Position numbers and translations under genes: made by a program. A DNA stretch of 64,000 bases from Paracentrotus lividus. Taxonomy: Eukaryota > Echinodermata > Echinoidea > Camarodonta > Echinidae. The notes under the pieces were generated by a model. The model was not told the DNA's origin and ran no database searches. It saw only the letters and a list, made by a program, of their open reading frames with translations. Where the stretch lies: assembly GCA_940671915.1 (NCBI GenBank), contig CALNVZ010001204.1:135224-199223 (forward strand), read 5' to 3'. Of the stretch, positions 35,076-48,058 are shown piece by piece (position 1 is the first letter of the stretch; each line of letters opens with the position of its first letter).

Positions 35076-36659
35076 ACCTGGTCTCTAGGTGATGGGGGGG
35101 TAAGCACTAAAATCAGATTTAATATGATTGTCGAGCAAAAGTATATGAAAAAATTCACCTTTTGCAGTTAATTACATATTCCTGAAGAAGATGACAGTTA
35201 GGGCATATCATTCAAATGAAACACCATGAAAAATGTCTTTGACAATACAAGGACGAAACCTGCAAACTTTGGCAACCAGAATAAATTCCCTTTTTTGTGG
35301 GCCTCGACCAACTAATGGACGAAACAATGCAAACAGTTTTGCCGGGAAAACATTCTTGAATACAGCTTAGATAAATTTTCTTCCCACTGACACTCCCCGC
35401 TTTGTAAAATTGTAAGAGAGGCCCTTTTTTATCTCATCCCCTTTATTAAGAAAATGCAAGTGTCTATATGTTTAATCATTGGTCTCTCGGAATGAAACAA
35501 AAATGATCACACAACTATCCCAGAAAAAATTTAAAACACACTCTCTTACGCTGAAACTCGATAGGCATAAATACTAATAATTATAACTACGTAAAAAAAA
35601 CTTAAAGAAGAACACACGTTCTCAAATAGGTGATCCCAACTAATTCGATTACTAGCGACCTCATGGAACAATTAAGATATGATGTAAACAAATATTGTAA
35701 CCACTGCGTGATATTATCATTTTATTATTATTATTATTATATATATATTAATATTATTATTATTATTATTAAAAATATATATTTATTATTAGATTATATA
35801 TTTTATTATTATTATTAATAAATTTATTTATTTTATGTTATTAGTCACCTTCTATTATTAAATTATTGGCTATTTATTACTATAAATTACTTATAGCATT
35901 TAAGAGCTCTCCATACTATAGGCCTTAATCATTGGTTAATCAATCGATAAGAAGTGAATCATGATCAAAGACATCTGCCACTTTAAAACATATCAAATAT
36001 AAAAAATAACCCATTAATAGACAATAATTAATAGATGATTATAGAATGAAATCATGTATAAAACATAAGGCTTGGTTAATTTGGCTTTTAGAGTGCTAAG
36101 TATAATTATGACCAGTAATGGTATTTGCAGAGTGATTGACATGACGAACGAGTCCGAAGCAAAATGTGGATTTGTGATTATCTTTGTGTCAAAATCTTTG
36201 TACAATTTCAAGTAATTTGCTTCATGATAAAGGGTTTTGTTTTTCATATTCTTCTTCAACAAACTCCCAATAAAAACTGTACAGAATTTGTTGTATAGGT
36301 TTTTGAGATGATGGTAAGGGCATTCACACAAAGTTCCAAACGTTCTCCCCCCCCCCAACCCCACCCGCCCTGCTTTCATTTGTTATCCACTGTTAAAAAT
36401 GCATATATCACATACTATTCTCATTTAAAAAAACGCTATTTTCAAACATAAAAATGCATTTATTTGGTAGAAAATATGTAATTGAAAATGTATTCACACT
36501 ATCAGACAAGAATTTATCATAATATTCCACCCAAGGTTAGCAACTTCAGCTTGATTTAAATTACTCACAGTAAATGATTATCTGTATCTAGAAAGGTTTA
36601 TGTACAGCTTGCCTTTCAGGAGATTGGAACGATTTTGGGGAGGTAAAGGCACAAAGAAG

Positions 36660-37330
36660 ATTACATAAGGAAAAAAAATATCGATAAGTAACATTAGGAA
36701 AGAAGATAAAACAATGTAATAACATAAGGAAAGATAAAAAACAAAGAATAATATAAGGAAAAATGAGAAATTTAAAAGCATGAATAACATTAAGCGAAAG
36801 ATAGAAACAATAACATATGGAAAAAGACAAATACAATAAATAATTGGCAAACATCTTCCGTACAGATAAATAACATTAGGAAAGGAGAAAGACGATGAAT
36901 AACATAAGAAAACAGAGAAAGACAATAAATTAACGTAAGGAAAGAGAGAAAAAACATAACATAAGAAAAAAATAAACATGGACAACATTAGGAAGAGAGA
37001 AAAACAAATGAATAACTTAAGGAAAAGAGAAAACAATGTAAAAACATTGGGAAAGATAGAAAAAACAATGAATAACAAGGGAAAAATGAGATTAAAACAA
37101 TGAAAATAATATAAGGAAAGCTAGAAAAAACAAAGAATATTATATTAAGGAAAATGAAAATCAATGTAAAATCATAAAAGAAAAGAGAAAAACAATTAAT
37201 AACATAAGGAAAGAGAGACAAACAATGAATAACAAGAAAAAGAAAAAAGAAATCATAAATAACAGAAGGAAAGGGAGATAAAACAATGAAAAACATATGG
37301 AAAGAGAGAAAAACAATGAATATTTTATAG
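36660..37330. repeat. Purine minisatellite, duplicate of 26850-27480
   Basis: Same unit and flanks as the first copy. The long minus-strand frames (up to 166 residues) are low-complexity F/L/S translations. Confidence 0.8.
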
Positions 37331-39700
37331 AATAGCACTAGCAGTCTGAAAAGGGTTATAAATATATCAACATAAGGGGGCTAAATAAGCTCGTATTGCC
37401 ATTTATTGATCGGGCTGGAGAAAAAGCTATCACTTTGAAGTAAAATTCGGTTAACTCGCCTCAGGTAATGAAATGGAGCTGTCCACCGACAGCCGTCCTT
37501 GTACGAGTAAACAATTCATGTTTAATGGGCTCTAATGTATTATTCCTAAATCCCCTGAAGCCATCTTAAAAAGAGCTCGTATCACTGCTATTCCAGCAGT
37601 TGGTTCCCTCCAATCGTTTATTATTACTAACTACCCTACAGGAAGAATGGAGCAGTCGGATGCTGGTTTGGAGGTCTTTGATTTATTAGGTGATGACAAT
37701 GTTCGCCTGCAGTCCGCGAGCAAGCTGCCCTGCTATTCAGTTTTTTTCCTGTTAAAAATAGATTATGCAGGCGGGTGTCTACCAGGGCACCTTGTTGTCG
37801 AAATTTGTGTTACGTTTGTGCGGCATAGCATGGAGATATTTGGGCTAGGCCTAGCCTGGGGTATACTGCGCTTTACCTTTGGAAAAGACCAATTAAGAGC
37901 TACTGCGCACTTTCACTTTTGGTTGGTTTGTTTCCGCGCTAATGCTCCACTGAGGCGGATACGTGCGAAACGGTGATCGATCGGGCCAGTGTAAAAACAA
38001 AAAGGTCACACAGAATCTGCAGGGATCAACCAATCATCACCTAAATCTAATCGCTTCTTTCCTTTCACTATCCCAAACAATCTCTGAAATATTTGGTGCA
38101 CAATCCGTTCACCCGTTCTCTAGTTATCTTGTACACAAACAACAAACAACAAACAAACAAACAAACAAAAAAACAAACAAACAAACAAACAAACAACATA
38201 CGCGACACCCTTTACAATTACCCTGCGATTTCATCGGCTGTGGTAACAAACTAGAGGGGGCCGTCAAAGGCGGCATGACCCACGCCTTGGGGCGCTACAG
38301 ATATGTTGCTAATACATACTATTAGGGTCAAAACTGAAATCTACAAAGATCTGCAGGGATCAACCAATCATCACCTAAATCTAATCGATTTCTTTCCTTT
38401 CACTATCAAAACAATCCCCGAAAAATTGGTGCAAATCCGTTCACCCGTTCTCTAGTTATCTTGTAACAAAAAACAAACATACGGACCCTTAACAATACCC
38501 TGCCGATTTTCATCGGCAACGTGTTAGCGTCGCCGCGTCGGCTCGCACATCAGCTGAGCTGAATGCAGTAAACTGTCGCTCACCTCATTTCAAATGCATT
38601 ATGTAGACTCTATGTAGTGAGAGCCGAATTTACGTAAATTTTTTACCTTTTTTCATGATTAAACACGAATATGATACCCCGATGCACTGCTTTTTGCATA
38701 AGATAGTTGGTTTTTGACATGACTTGCAAAATGTTTTTGCATGTCTATCGTAGTTATAGAAGTCCCTTTTTAGGCGCGTGTGGTGATGATTTCGATTTTA
38801 CCTGAATCGGTGTGTATTGCAAGTTCGATTATGTACACAAGAGCGTCGATTTGTACAAAGATTCATTACCTTGCATTCGTCGTAATTGGATGGTTTCTCG
38901 CACACGACATATCATAGATTGCGAGAGTGCAGGCTGGCCCACGGCAAATCTTGTCGATCCTCACCGCGTGATGCTTCCGTGCATTGCGAGTTCTGTGCAC
39001 GATGCTAGCGTGTAGTTGTAATACTATATCTATGGGGTCAAACTGAATCTACAAAGATCTGCAGGGATCAACCAATCATCACCAAAATCTAATCGATTCT
39101 TTCTTTCACTATCCAAACAATCCCTGAAAATTTGGTGCAAATCGTTCACCAGTTCTCTAGTTATCTTGTACACAAACAAACAAACAAAGCAAAACAAACA
39201 AAAAAAAAAAAACAAAACATACGGAACCCTTTACAATACCTGCGATTCATCGGCGTGCTGGTAACCAAACAAACAAAAAAACAAAACAAAACAAACATAC
39301 GGAACCCTTTACAATACCGCCGATTTCATCGGCGTGTAGGTAACAAGTGGAAACCATTTTCTATAGGCATGACGATCAATCACATTGATATCATAAGTGA
39401 TTTGATATTTTCAGAGAAGAGGAAAATTGGACATTCGTCTGCAATTTTTTCATCTCGTTTGGTGCATTACAAACTTGAGATATGATCATTCTTTCTACAA
39501 TCAATACAAACCTATTTTACACACGCTTTTCAATGGCTTTTGCGTAGATTCTGCACATAATCATTGATACTAGCTATTCACTCAGTGCTCCAGAACAATG
39601 ATTTCTGTAATGTGCTTGAGTCACACAGACATTTACGTAGGGCTATAGTTATCGTTTTTTCTTGTTTATCCTTATTTCATCTTCTGTGTCTATAATTACA

Positions 39701-40958
39701 CACGCCGATGAAATCGGCAGGGTATTGTAAAGGGTTCGTATGTTTGTTTGTTTTGTTGTGTTTGTTTGTTGTGCTACAGATAACTAGAGAACGGGTGAAC
39801 GGATTTGCAGCAAATTTCAGAGATTGTTTTGAATAGTGAAAGGAAAGAATCGATTAGATTTAGGTGATGATTGGTTGATCCCTGCAGATTCTGTGTGACC
39901 TTTTGTTTTTACTCTGGCCGATCGCTCACCGTTTCGCACGTATCCGCCAAGTGCGCAGTAGCTCTTAAATTGGTCTTTTTCAAAGGAAAGCGCGAGTACC
40001 CAGCTAGCCCATATCCCATGCATGCGCACAAACGTAACTCAAAATTTTGAAACAAGGTGCAGGCTATAAAGAACATCTATCGCCAGGTCATAAGGTAGGA
40101 GGTTTTGCAGACTATTTTTATATCAGTACATTAATATTCATGCTTCCTTAACTGCTGGGACACGCTACCAGTGCGGCAAGGATCCCAGCGATTTTTTAGG
40201 AAGCTCCAATGCCGGTGACCTAGCCTTGAGCAGGGTTAACGAACGTGCGGTCACACATAGGCCGGGAAAGCAGGTCAGCGTGGAGACGATTGGGTCGCTC
40301 GCTAACCGAGGGCACCCGGGTGTGTGGCTGTTAGTACGTCTTCCTTGCACAGTTTTATATCTGTCGTCTATTTTGTTGTTTTTACGGAATTGTATGCCTT
40401 TTAGCATAAGTTGTTTTATTGATTTCATTGTTTTTTCATTCATGGACCTTTTCTTTGAGTATCACATAGTAAGGAGTGCCCAAGTCTGCGCAGTGCCTTA
40501 TGTCTGCGCACCCACGTTAATGCGCGATTTTTGTAGAACAAAACATCAGACTGACATCAATTTTCAATCTTAACCTCAACAATCCATTTTGATACCAAAA
40601 ACTGCGAAAATAATTGATTACAAATGAGTTTCAGCAAGTTTCATTTTCTACCCTGAAAATTTCAATAAATTGTCAAAAAAGAAATGTCCGAAACTTCAGC
40701 TGCGCTTGAATTGCGTGCGGTCACACATAGGCCGGGACAGGTCAGCGTGGAGACGATTGGGTCGTTCGCTAAACATTCGCTGACATAGGGGTCATGTTTT
40801 TTCAGTACATAAATTCGAGTTGTGTAAAGCCATGCACGTTAAGACAAAATCATCCGGGGTAGTACACATAATGTAGATTTCAGTTTGACCCATAGTATTA
40901 CAACTACTCTGTAGCGCCACCAAGGCGTGGGTATGGCCGCCTTTGACGGCCCCTTAGT
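39701..40958 (-). mobile_element. (CAAA)n-tailed element, duplicate of 29748-31033
   Basis: Same structure and the same host MITE as the first copy. Confidence 0.6.
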
Positions 40959-41750
40959 TTCTTTGCTTTTCTTTGTTATTGGATGAACGATATTATCACT
41001 AATTTCCACTACTGACTATGACGGGGAGGCATCCGCATAAAAAAAAAGGATGTTTTGGACGCAACCCGGACGTAACTCAACGTAAGCATGGGAAGTGTCT
41101 GTGTGACTGTAGCATAATTTCAATTCTCTGCTCGTCGCACAATATTTAGCATTATATAAAATATACAAAATTATGCAAAATAAAGTGTATAAAGTGTGGC
41201 ATTAATATAGGATTTCACAGTCACTTTCGGAAGTTCGTCACTCCATTTGATAATCAGTTATTGAAATTCCCAAAATATTTCGACAGCGTCAAATTCGACA
41301 TTCAAATTTCTACTAAGTTTGTTCGCTTTGTATGTAAAGTATTTAATCAAAATCCCCGTCATGAGCAATCAAATTAGTAATCGACTGAAGTGCGTGCTTT
41401 CCCGCAATCAAATCCGCGCTAAGGCAATCAACTTTTGACATTGGTTTGTTCAAGTTGGTATACATTTTGGCAAATCGTTTTAAACTCCGATTGCTATCGA
41501 ATTAAACATTTAAAATAGCGATTTCTTTTCTTCTTCTTCTTTTTTTTTTTAAGCTCTAGATCCATTCTTTAGAATAAGACACTTAAATAACATTTTCTTT
41601 ATTTGAGCTTTAGAGTATTTCAAATTTTCCCTTTTTCTTTAAAGCTCTGGTTAACTACTTAGGAATAAAGTGTCAAAGATCATTATGGCACCTCTTAGTT
41701 TGGGGTCGATTTGCGCCCCCTGAATGTAAGGTCGATTTGGCGCCCCCTAA

Positions 41751-41991
41751 AGGCTCGTCACACCGAGTCCGGTCCGGGTCACGACACGGCCCGTTCCGGT
41801 TGGGGCACAAGGAAAACGGTCGAAATGAATCGGCCGTGTACTATTGCAATGAGACTGGTCACAACAAACACGGACTGTGCCGCTACTAGCCGGAACGGCA
41901 ACCGGTACGGTTTTTATGGGATCGCTCTTGGAGCGATTTGAGACGGTTTGCCGTACCGGTTACCGGACCGGACTGCGGTGTGACGAGGCCT
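41751..41991. mobile_element. PIF/Harbinger-like MITE, duplicate of 31851-32088
   Basis: Same termini and TAA flanks, with a few substitutions and indels. Confidence 0.65.
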
Positions 41992-42349
41992 TAAATCTAA
42001 GATTGAATCGGCGCCAATGCGGCACCCCTAAGTTTAAGGTCAATTTGCGCCCCCATAGATCAAATCAATTTGGCACCCTAAGCTTTAGCTTAAGCCCCTC
42101 CCCCCCCCCCCCCCCCCACTTTTTTCAGGCAACCGTGCACAAAACGCAAAAATAACCATAGATTCGTGATTTTTAGCCTGTTTCAGCCCCCTCCTACTTT
42201 TGGCTCAGCCCATGCGCGTATTCTGGAGGGGGGGGGCTTTATGGGCCCGGACTCCAGGGTGGGGCGCCCGAAAGGCGCCAAAATGACCTCAAAGGGCGCC
42301 AAATGGACCTTAGGGGGCGCCTAATCGACCAAATTATTATTTAAAAAAA

Positions 42350-42407
<58 letters not shown>

Positions 42408-42898
42408 TATTATATATATATATATATATATATCTGATTTTAGCGTTTCACATCTTAAACCTACCCCTAAAGCTGATATAGACCTGATGATTGGCCGAAG
42501 GCCGAAACACTGGGGGCGCCAAAATCAAAATCAAATCGGGCCCCCGGGGTGCCAAATCCTGGATACGCGTCTGCAGCCCCTCCACTTTCAAAAACGCTCT
42601 GCGGCCCCTGCTAATTAACAACTAACGGAAATACATCTCATACTTAATTATGTACCGTATTTTATAAGGTCCATATTCATCAAAAATCTTTGCTACTAGC
42701 AATTTGCATAAGTGGGGTGAGAAAAAAAATCCCTATGAGAAAACAAAAACATTTCCTGCAGCCTAAAATTAAATCCCTGATAAAGATTACTGAATATTGT
42801 AAGCTGAATTCCTGGAATTAATTTGAATACTGCTTATGGCGGTATTGCGCAATCATATCAACGTCTCTAAAAACTTCAATAACTGTTTTACGAATATA

Positions 42899-43270
42899 CA
42901 GTGTGTCCCACAAAAAAAAATGCTCATGGCACTTTAGATGGGTATAATATTGAAATTACAAAATTATATTGTTTATATCTTTAAACCCGTAAAATACAAT
43001 TTGTTTACTACAACTGGATGAAATTTTAGGTTATGAGCATTTTTCATTACACATCAGGAAACCTCTCCATCCAAGTTTGTATTGAGTAGTACCGGATGTA
43101 TCGAATAAAACAAACCAAAGTTTGATCATTAACACTTTGAAATAATATTTCAGTAGTAATAATGAAATTTATATCACTGTAAAGTGCAAATCATTACTAT
43201 TTTAATGATTTGCAATTAAACAACAAAGCACTGGGTATCCTAACGGGGCAAATCCCCTTAAACCATCCCT
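42899..43270. mobile_element. One end of a TA-target element, truncated
   Basis: TA followed by CAGTGTGTCCCAC at 42897-42911 is like the left end of the element at 52192. ATGCTCATGG (about 42921) and its near complement CATAACCTAAAA/TTATGAGCATT (about 43031-43042) form a loose inverted pair. No matching right end is seen. Confidence 0.3.
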
Positions 43271-43404
43271 TTCCCCATTTGTCATCTAAGAGGGGCTACT
43301 CCGGGAGAAAAGTACTGGAATAATAAAAATTTTAAAAATAGAAAAAATAGAAAAAAAAAACCAAGGGGTTGGCATAAAATCGATATATACATAGAGCATT
43401 CAAA

Positions 43405-43556
43405 GTGAGGGAAGTTGTCCTCAGGGGGAGTTTTCCTCTGGGAAAGTTGTCCTCCGGGGAGCCGTCCTCCGGGGGAGTTGCCCTCCGGGGGAGCTGTCCA
43501 CCGAGGAAGTTGTCCGGTTGGAGATTTCCCCGGGGAGATGTCCTCCGGGGGAGTAA
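43405..43556. repeat. GC-rich minisatellite, ~16-21-bp unit
   Basis: Repeats of GTCCTCCGGGGGAGTTG with variation, about eight units, in an otherwise AT-rich region. It is open on both strands (PPEDNSPGG-like on minus, SSGG-like on plus), a property of the unit and not evidence of a gene. Confidence 0.75.
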
Positions 43557-43689
43557 TTGTTGCATATTCAAATTCTCTAGAGGCAACTGCATTATAACTA
43601 TTTTCATTCATTGCCTAAAATAGCAAAAATTTAATGATATCTACCTATTTCCACAAGTTGTGGCCACGTATTTATCGCTCATGAATATT

Positions 43690-43751
43690 CATGATGTTGG
43701 CAATGTCCAACACTAAGCCAACGTTGGACCAACGTCGTATAGCCAACTGAT
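43690..43751. repeat. CCAACGTTGG family fragment
   Basis: It contains GCCAACGTTGGACCAACG. Related words occur at 51560-51870, on the other side of the LINE. Confidence 0.45.
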
Positions 43752-44881
43752 TCAATTCAATTTAATTCAATTCAATTCAAATTTATTCAACCATAAAAAA
43801 GCAAAATAACATATTACAAAGAGATATACAAATTATTATACATTATATTTTACATAGGTGCGTAATATGGTTTGGACCAAAGTGAATCAATAAGCTTATA
43901 ACTCATGACCCAATATTCAACAATACATTTCAAATACAGAACAAAACAGGAACATAAATGCAGAAAATTGCTTAACCTAACGCATAGACACACAGACACA
44001 CACACACACACAGTCATACAACCCTACCATAATTTTCTTAAGCCATCTATTAAATAATTTCGACATTGTTTTCTGAATGTGGATAGTAAAGTGCATTCTT
44101 TCATAGAAATTGATAAATGATTCCATTTTTTTATACCAGTGACTGTACATGAATTTAGTGAAGAAGTAAGCCTTACTTTTGGTTGGTGAAAATGGTCTTT
44201 TTTGACGAGTTGCATACGATGAACATTTGAATTAATAGTAAATATCCTACAGAACCTTTCATGAAAAATGTTATGCTTCATGGACTAGATGAAAATTAAA
44301 GTATTTAAAGTAATCAAATCTTTTAAAGGCAAAGTTTGCGTATTTATAAAAAGGGGTTTACTTGCACTTTTTGATGTGAGTTTGTTATAATCAACGAATA
44401 CATTTGTAAAATATATAGGTTTTTGAGATGTGATTTATAAAATTTAATATTACCCCCAAATATAATTACAATAATTTAAATGAGGCAAGACAAGGCTATT
44501 GTATAAAATATGCATTACATTGTTGGGAAGTATGAATTTTAGTTTAGATAGGATACCAATATATTTCGAAAGTGTTTTAGAAATTTCTGAAATATGTATA
44601 CTCCAATGTAAAAATTCATTTATTGTAATTCCAAAACATTTTAAGCTACTCAACTTAAATATAATTAAATTATCAATGACATATACGATAAATCATTAGG
44701 CACTCTCTTGTTCCTTGACCTAAATATGACATAATTTGTTTGGTTTTAACCAGGTGGAAACCTTTGATACCTCCCTGTTTACTGTCGATACAAGTGTTGT
44801 TTTTTATATTGCTATCGCTCATTAACGCACATGTATCGTCAGCAAACAGAGAAAATTCAAAAAGAGAAGAAGATTTAGTTA
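43752..44881 (-). pseudogene. Non-LTR retrotransposon (CR1/Jockey group), RT C-terminal half and 3' tail
   Basis: On the minus strand, SLFEFSLFADDT (the RT catalytic FADD block) lies at about 44840-44875. It is followed by ILYNSLVLPHLNYCNYIWG (about 44450-44510) and then the C-terminal KKWNHLS..STFRKQCRNYL region (about 44030-44130). All are standard LINE landmarks after the RT palm. The 3' end is a GAATT-rich microsatellite tail (43752-43783), as expected of target-primed insertion. Frames are shifted between blocks, so it is dead. The upstream RT part is displaced to 45876 by the transposon at 44884-45873. The clade is uncertain beyond the CR1/Jockey-type group. Confidence 0.8.
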
Positions 44882-44883
44882 TA

Positions 44884-45873
44884 GGGTACATGCAGGTAAT
44901 ATGGACCCCCTAAGCTCATTTGCCTAATTTGCATAAAATTACGAAATGACACACCGTCTAACCTTCGTTTATATGAATCAATAACTACTGCTCTAACTTT
45001 TATTGTGAAGAAAAACAATTATCACCAACCCCCCTGTCTGCAATATTCAAATGTTGACGTCATTACCAAAGTCCCCATATTCATGATATTACCTGCATGT
45101 GCAGGTAATATGGGCACATGTATTTAATGTATGTTTTAAAAACTACAATGACTCTACCATGTCTGGAATTGTTTAAAATGTTGAAAATCATTAACTTTAA
45201 GATATAATTTGAAATTATAAGACCCTTCAGTAAATCCTATGACTATATATTTCATTGTTATGTATTTTGTATATTATTTTTTGTAAATATTATTTAAATA
45301 TTATTTTCATTATACATGTCAATATAGGCCTACAATAAGTTATTTATATCAATTATATACTGTGAATATACCCCCAAAAATCGTAGCAAAGAGATTGATG
45401 CCTCATCCCAATACTAAGTACCATAATCATTTCCACCATTTTGGATGTCCCATATTACCTGCACTAATGTTGCTGTGTCAGGCAAGCATTCAATGCCACA
45501 TTGCACCCCTTCACTAAAACAAATTGACCTGTACACGCTTGTATGATCAAAATGAAACTATAAGCTTACTAAATTTACAAAACAATTGAGGTTACCCCCT
45601 CAAACACTCTTTCATCATCACATTCTGTGATATATCAATTTTTACATCAGGGTAAAAAAATGCCGTAAGTTTGATCTATCTTGTTGGTTTTCAGCAATTT
45701 TCTCAGAGAAATTTCGGCATCAGATGCTCTCACGACCATATATTTTTGTATACAGTTCATATGAACAACATTATGGTGCTCACATCGGTCACTGGTCACC
45801 GGTCGACGGTCACGACATGATTTGCTTCAGGTGGCCCATATTACCTGCTGGCCCATATTACCTGCATGTACCC
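44884..45873. mobile_element. Six-site TA-target transposon, subfamily A, copy 2 (990 bp)
   Basis: It starts GGGTACATGCAGGTAATATGG at 44884 and ends with the complement at 45873, flanked by TA (44882-44883, 45874-45875). The six motif sites are 44892-44904, 45074-45096 (split by 8 bp), 45101-45114, 45449-45462, 45835-45848 and 45852-45865. Deleting the element plus one TA restores the LINE reading frame across ...YVND and TKSSS..., which proves the target and boundaries. It has no transposase, so it is non-autonomous. Confidence 0.9.
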
Positions 45874-45875
45874 TA

Positions 45876-46597
45876 TCATTTACATATATAAGGAACAAGA
45901 GAGGGCCCAATACAGAACCCTGGGGAACACCACAATGGCTATTTTGAGTAGATGATTTGACACCATTGACCATCACATACTGGTTTCTGTCAGACAGATA
46001 GTTTTCGAACCAATTCAAAGCAACACCTCTGACACCTTAAATCTGAGCTTTTGTAATAATATGTGATGGTCAATGGTGTCAAATATTTTTGACAGATCCA
46101 TAAATAGTCCAACACAATATTTACCTTTTTCAATTTCATTTTGAACATGATTGCATAAGTTTGAAACAGCTAAGGCAGTTGAACATTTTTGTCTAAATCC
46201 AAATTGAGAATCCGTTAAAATATCATTAACCTGTAAGAAATTGTATAAACTCTCATGAATTATTTTTTCAAGAATTTTAGATAATAGAAAATGATAGAAG
46301 AATAGCTATTGGTCTGTAATTAGTAATGTCTTTTGATTTTCTTTTTTTATAAACTGGTACTACCTGTGCTAGTTTCAAACTATTTGGAACATTTCTTATA
46401 CAAATTGACAGATTAAATTTGTGGCTCAACGAAGCAAAATATATTATTTCTTTATCACTTTGGAATCTATCCCGTCAGGTCCACCTGACTTAGAAGCATT
46501 TAAAGAAGAAACTATTGTCAGTATTTCATGAGTAGAAGTTGGTTTAATTTATAAATAAAGAATTTGGTGACATATTTCCAGTTAAAACCCTAAGCGT
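45876..46597 (-). pseudogene. LINE reverse-transcriptase N-terminal half
   Basis: On the minus strand, in order: ASKSGGPDGID (about 46465-46500), QFGFRQKCSTALAV (about 46165-46205), [17 protein letters not shown] (about 46060-46110), [18 protein letters not shown] (about 45965-46018) and [17 protein letters not shown] (about 45880-45935). These are RT blocks 1-5. A one-base deletion near 46035 shifts frame before NWFENYL, and several stops lie between the first blocks. It continues into 44881 once the transposon is removed. Confidence 0.85.
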
Positions 46598-46598
46598 G

Positions 46599-46719
46599 CC
46601 ACAGACACTATTTCGTGCAATTGTACTTATTATCTGTACAATCATAATAATTCATTTTCTCTTGATTGCTTGCAGCATAGTCTTTGCAAATAGCACAGTT
46701 GATTGTATGGTGTCTGTGG
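46599..46719. repeat. Small inverted-repeat unit inside the LINE
   Basis: CCACAGACAC at 46599-46608 and GTGTCTGTGG at 46710-46719 are perfect complements bounding about 120 bp. This may be a tiny MITE. It marks where LINE similarity stops. Confidence 0.4.
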
Positions 46720-46804
46720 ATTGATTTCCAGGCATTTACACCAAGCAAGGCTATTTCATACCGTTTTAAAAGATTTTAATAGAAAGTCTACTGTTTTGGC
46801 TATA

Positions 46805-47144
46805 GGGTACATGCAGTTAATATGGGCCCCTTAAGCTCATTTGCCTAATTTGCATACAATTACAAAATGACACACAGTCTATTTTTTTATGAATCAATAA
46901 CTACTGCTCTAACTTTTATTGTGAAGAAAAACAATTATCACCATCCCCCCTGTCTGCAATATTCGAATGTTGACGTCATCACCAAAGTGCCCATAATTAT
47001 TACCTGCATGTGCAGGTAATATGGGCACATGTTTAAAAAAATACAATGACTCTACTATGTCTGGAATTTGCTTAAAATGTTAAAAATCATTAACTTTCAG
47101 ATATTATTTGAAATTATAAGACCATTCAGTAAATACTTTGACTA
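46805..47144. mobile_element. Six-site transposon, subfamily A, copy 3 (truncated)
   Basis: The left terminus GGGTACATGCAGTTAATATGG (TA at 46803-46804) is followed by TTAAGCTCATTTGCC and the facing pair near 46990-47025. Similarity stops at TA 47145, where a Tc1-like terminus begins. Confidence 0.75.
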
Positions 47145-47146
47145 TA

Positions 47147-47290
47147 CAGTGGTGGCCAAAATTATTAGAACACCAAGCATATTTAAATCATTTTAATAAT
47201 TTTCATTCAGTTGACCATTTAAATACTTATAAAATGGTTGGAATGTCTCTTTAAAAACTAAATAACAAAGCCATGTGTTGGGAACTCGCC
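47147..47290 (+). mobile_element. Tc1-like transposon terminus
   Basis: CAGTGGTGGCCAAAATTATT follows TA at 47145-47146 and continues AGAACACC. This is the familiar Tc1-type end. No transposase and no second end (expected complement ...CCACCACTG) were found downstream, so it is a truncated copy. Confidence 0.6.
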
Positions 47291-47465
47291 CCCAAGTCGC
47301 CCCTTTTTATGTTACCCCACCAGTTGAAAAATTTAAAAATCTTGCCCCTGTCAGGATCAAAGTGTCCTAACGTTAAACATTTTAAGCCTCTCTCTACAAA
47401 AGTATATATATTCTGAAAGGAAATTTCCTGAGGATGTCAAAAATGGCTTTCATAAAAAACAGCGG

Positions 47466-48058
47466 TTAAAGTCCCAGACCGGACCGACGAATGAAATAGC
47501 CAAAAACGAAAGCTAATATGCTATATAATACAACAATTCCAAATTAAGGCGTTTTTATTGTCCATCTAGAAAGTATTTGATTAAAAAGATGACCGAACCT
47601 CACCAGGCCACCCCTCCCGAATACTTGTAAAAATTACCCTAATTTAAAAGTGCGAGTGATGACGTCAAAAAATGTTAATGGAATGCTACAGCAGTCCTGT
47701 GGCCAGGCATGATTGACTTTGCCCTTTCATTTCATAACAATAGAATTCTAGCTCACAGGGCGTCTATTGTCCTGACATAGTAATACAAACGTGTTTTCTA
47801 AAGGCGAAACGCATCATGCCTAGCCACAGGACTGCTGTAGCATTCCATTAACATTTTTTGACGTCATCACTCGCACTTTTAAATTGGGGGTTAATTTTAC
47901 AAGTATTCGGGAGGGTGGCCTGTTGAGGTTCGGTCATCTTTTTAATTAAATACTTTCTAGATGGACATAAAACGCCTTAATTTGGAATTGTTGTATTATA
48001 TAGCATATTAGCTTTCGTTTTTGGCTATTTCATTTGTCGGTCCGGTCTAGGACTTTAA
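47466..48058. mobile_element. Foldback MITE with ~250-bp arms
   Basis: Left end TTAAAGTCCCAGACCGGACC, right end GGTCCGGTCTAGGACTTTAA. The arms include GTGATGACGTCAAAAAATG against CATTTTTTGACGTCATCAC. The loop is about 47720-47810. It is non-coding and highly palindromic. Confidence 0.8.

Larger units (their letters stand above)
32958..42847. repeat. Large tandem duplication, copy 2 (9890 bp)
   Basis: It begins right after the N gap with CCTATCTGTTACTG and ends at GGCGGTATTG (42838-42847), which then continues into unique sequence. Relative to copy 1 there are extra bases every few tens of positions in 33000-39300, as in unpolished long-read data. Net length is 356 bp greater. Confidence 0.85.

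Noticed and set aside
36578-37338. Minus-strand frames up to 166 residues rich in F, L and S, resembling a membrane protein
   Set aside because: They coincide with the purine minisatellite; the periodicity explains the composition, and the copy at 26838-27347 breaks the frame.
43282-43623. Proline/glycine-rich ORFs on both strands
   Set aside because: Products of the GC-rich minisatellite unit.
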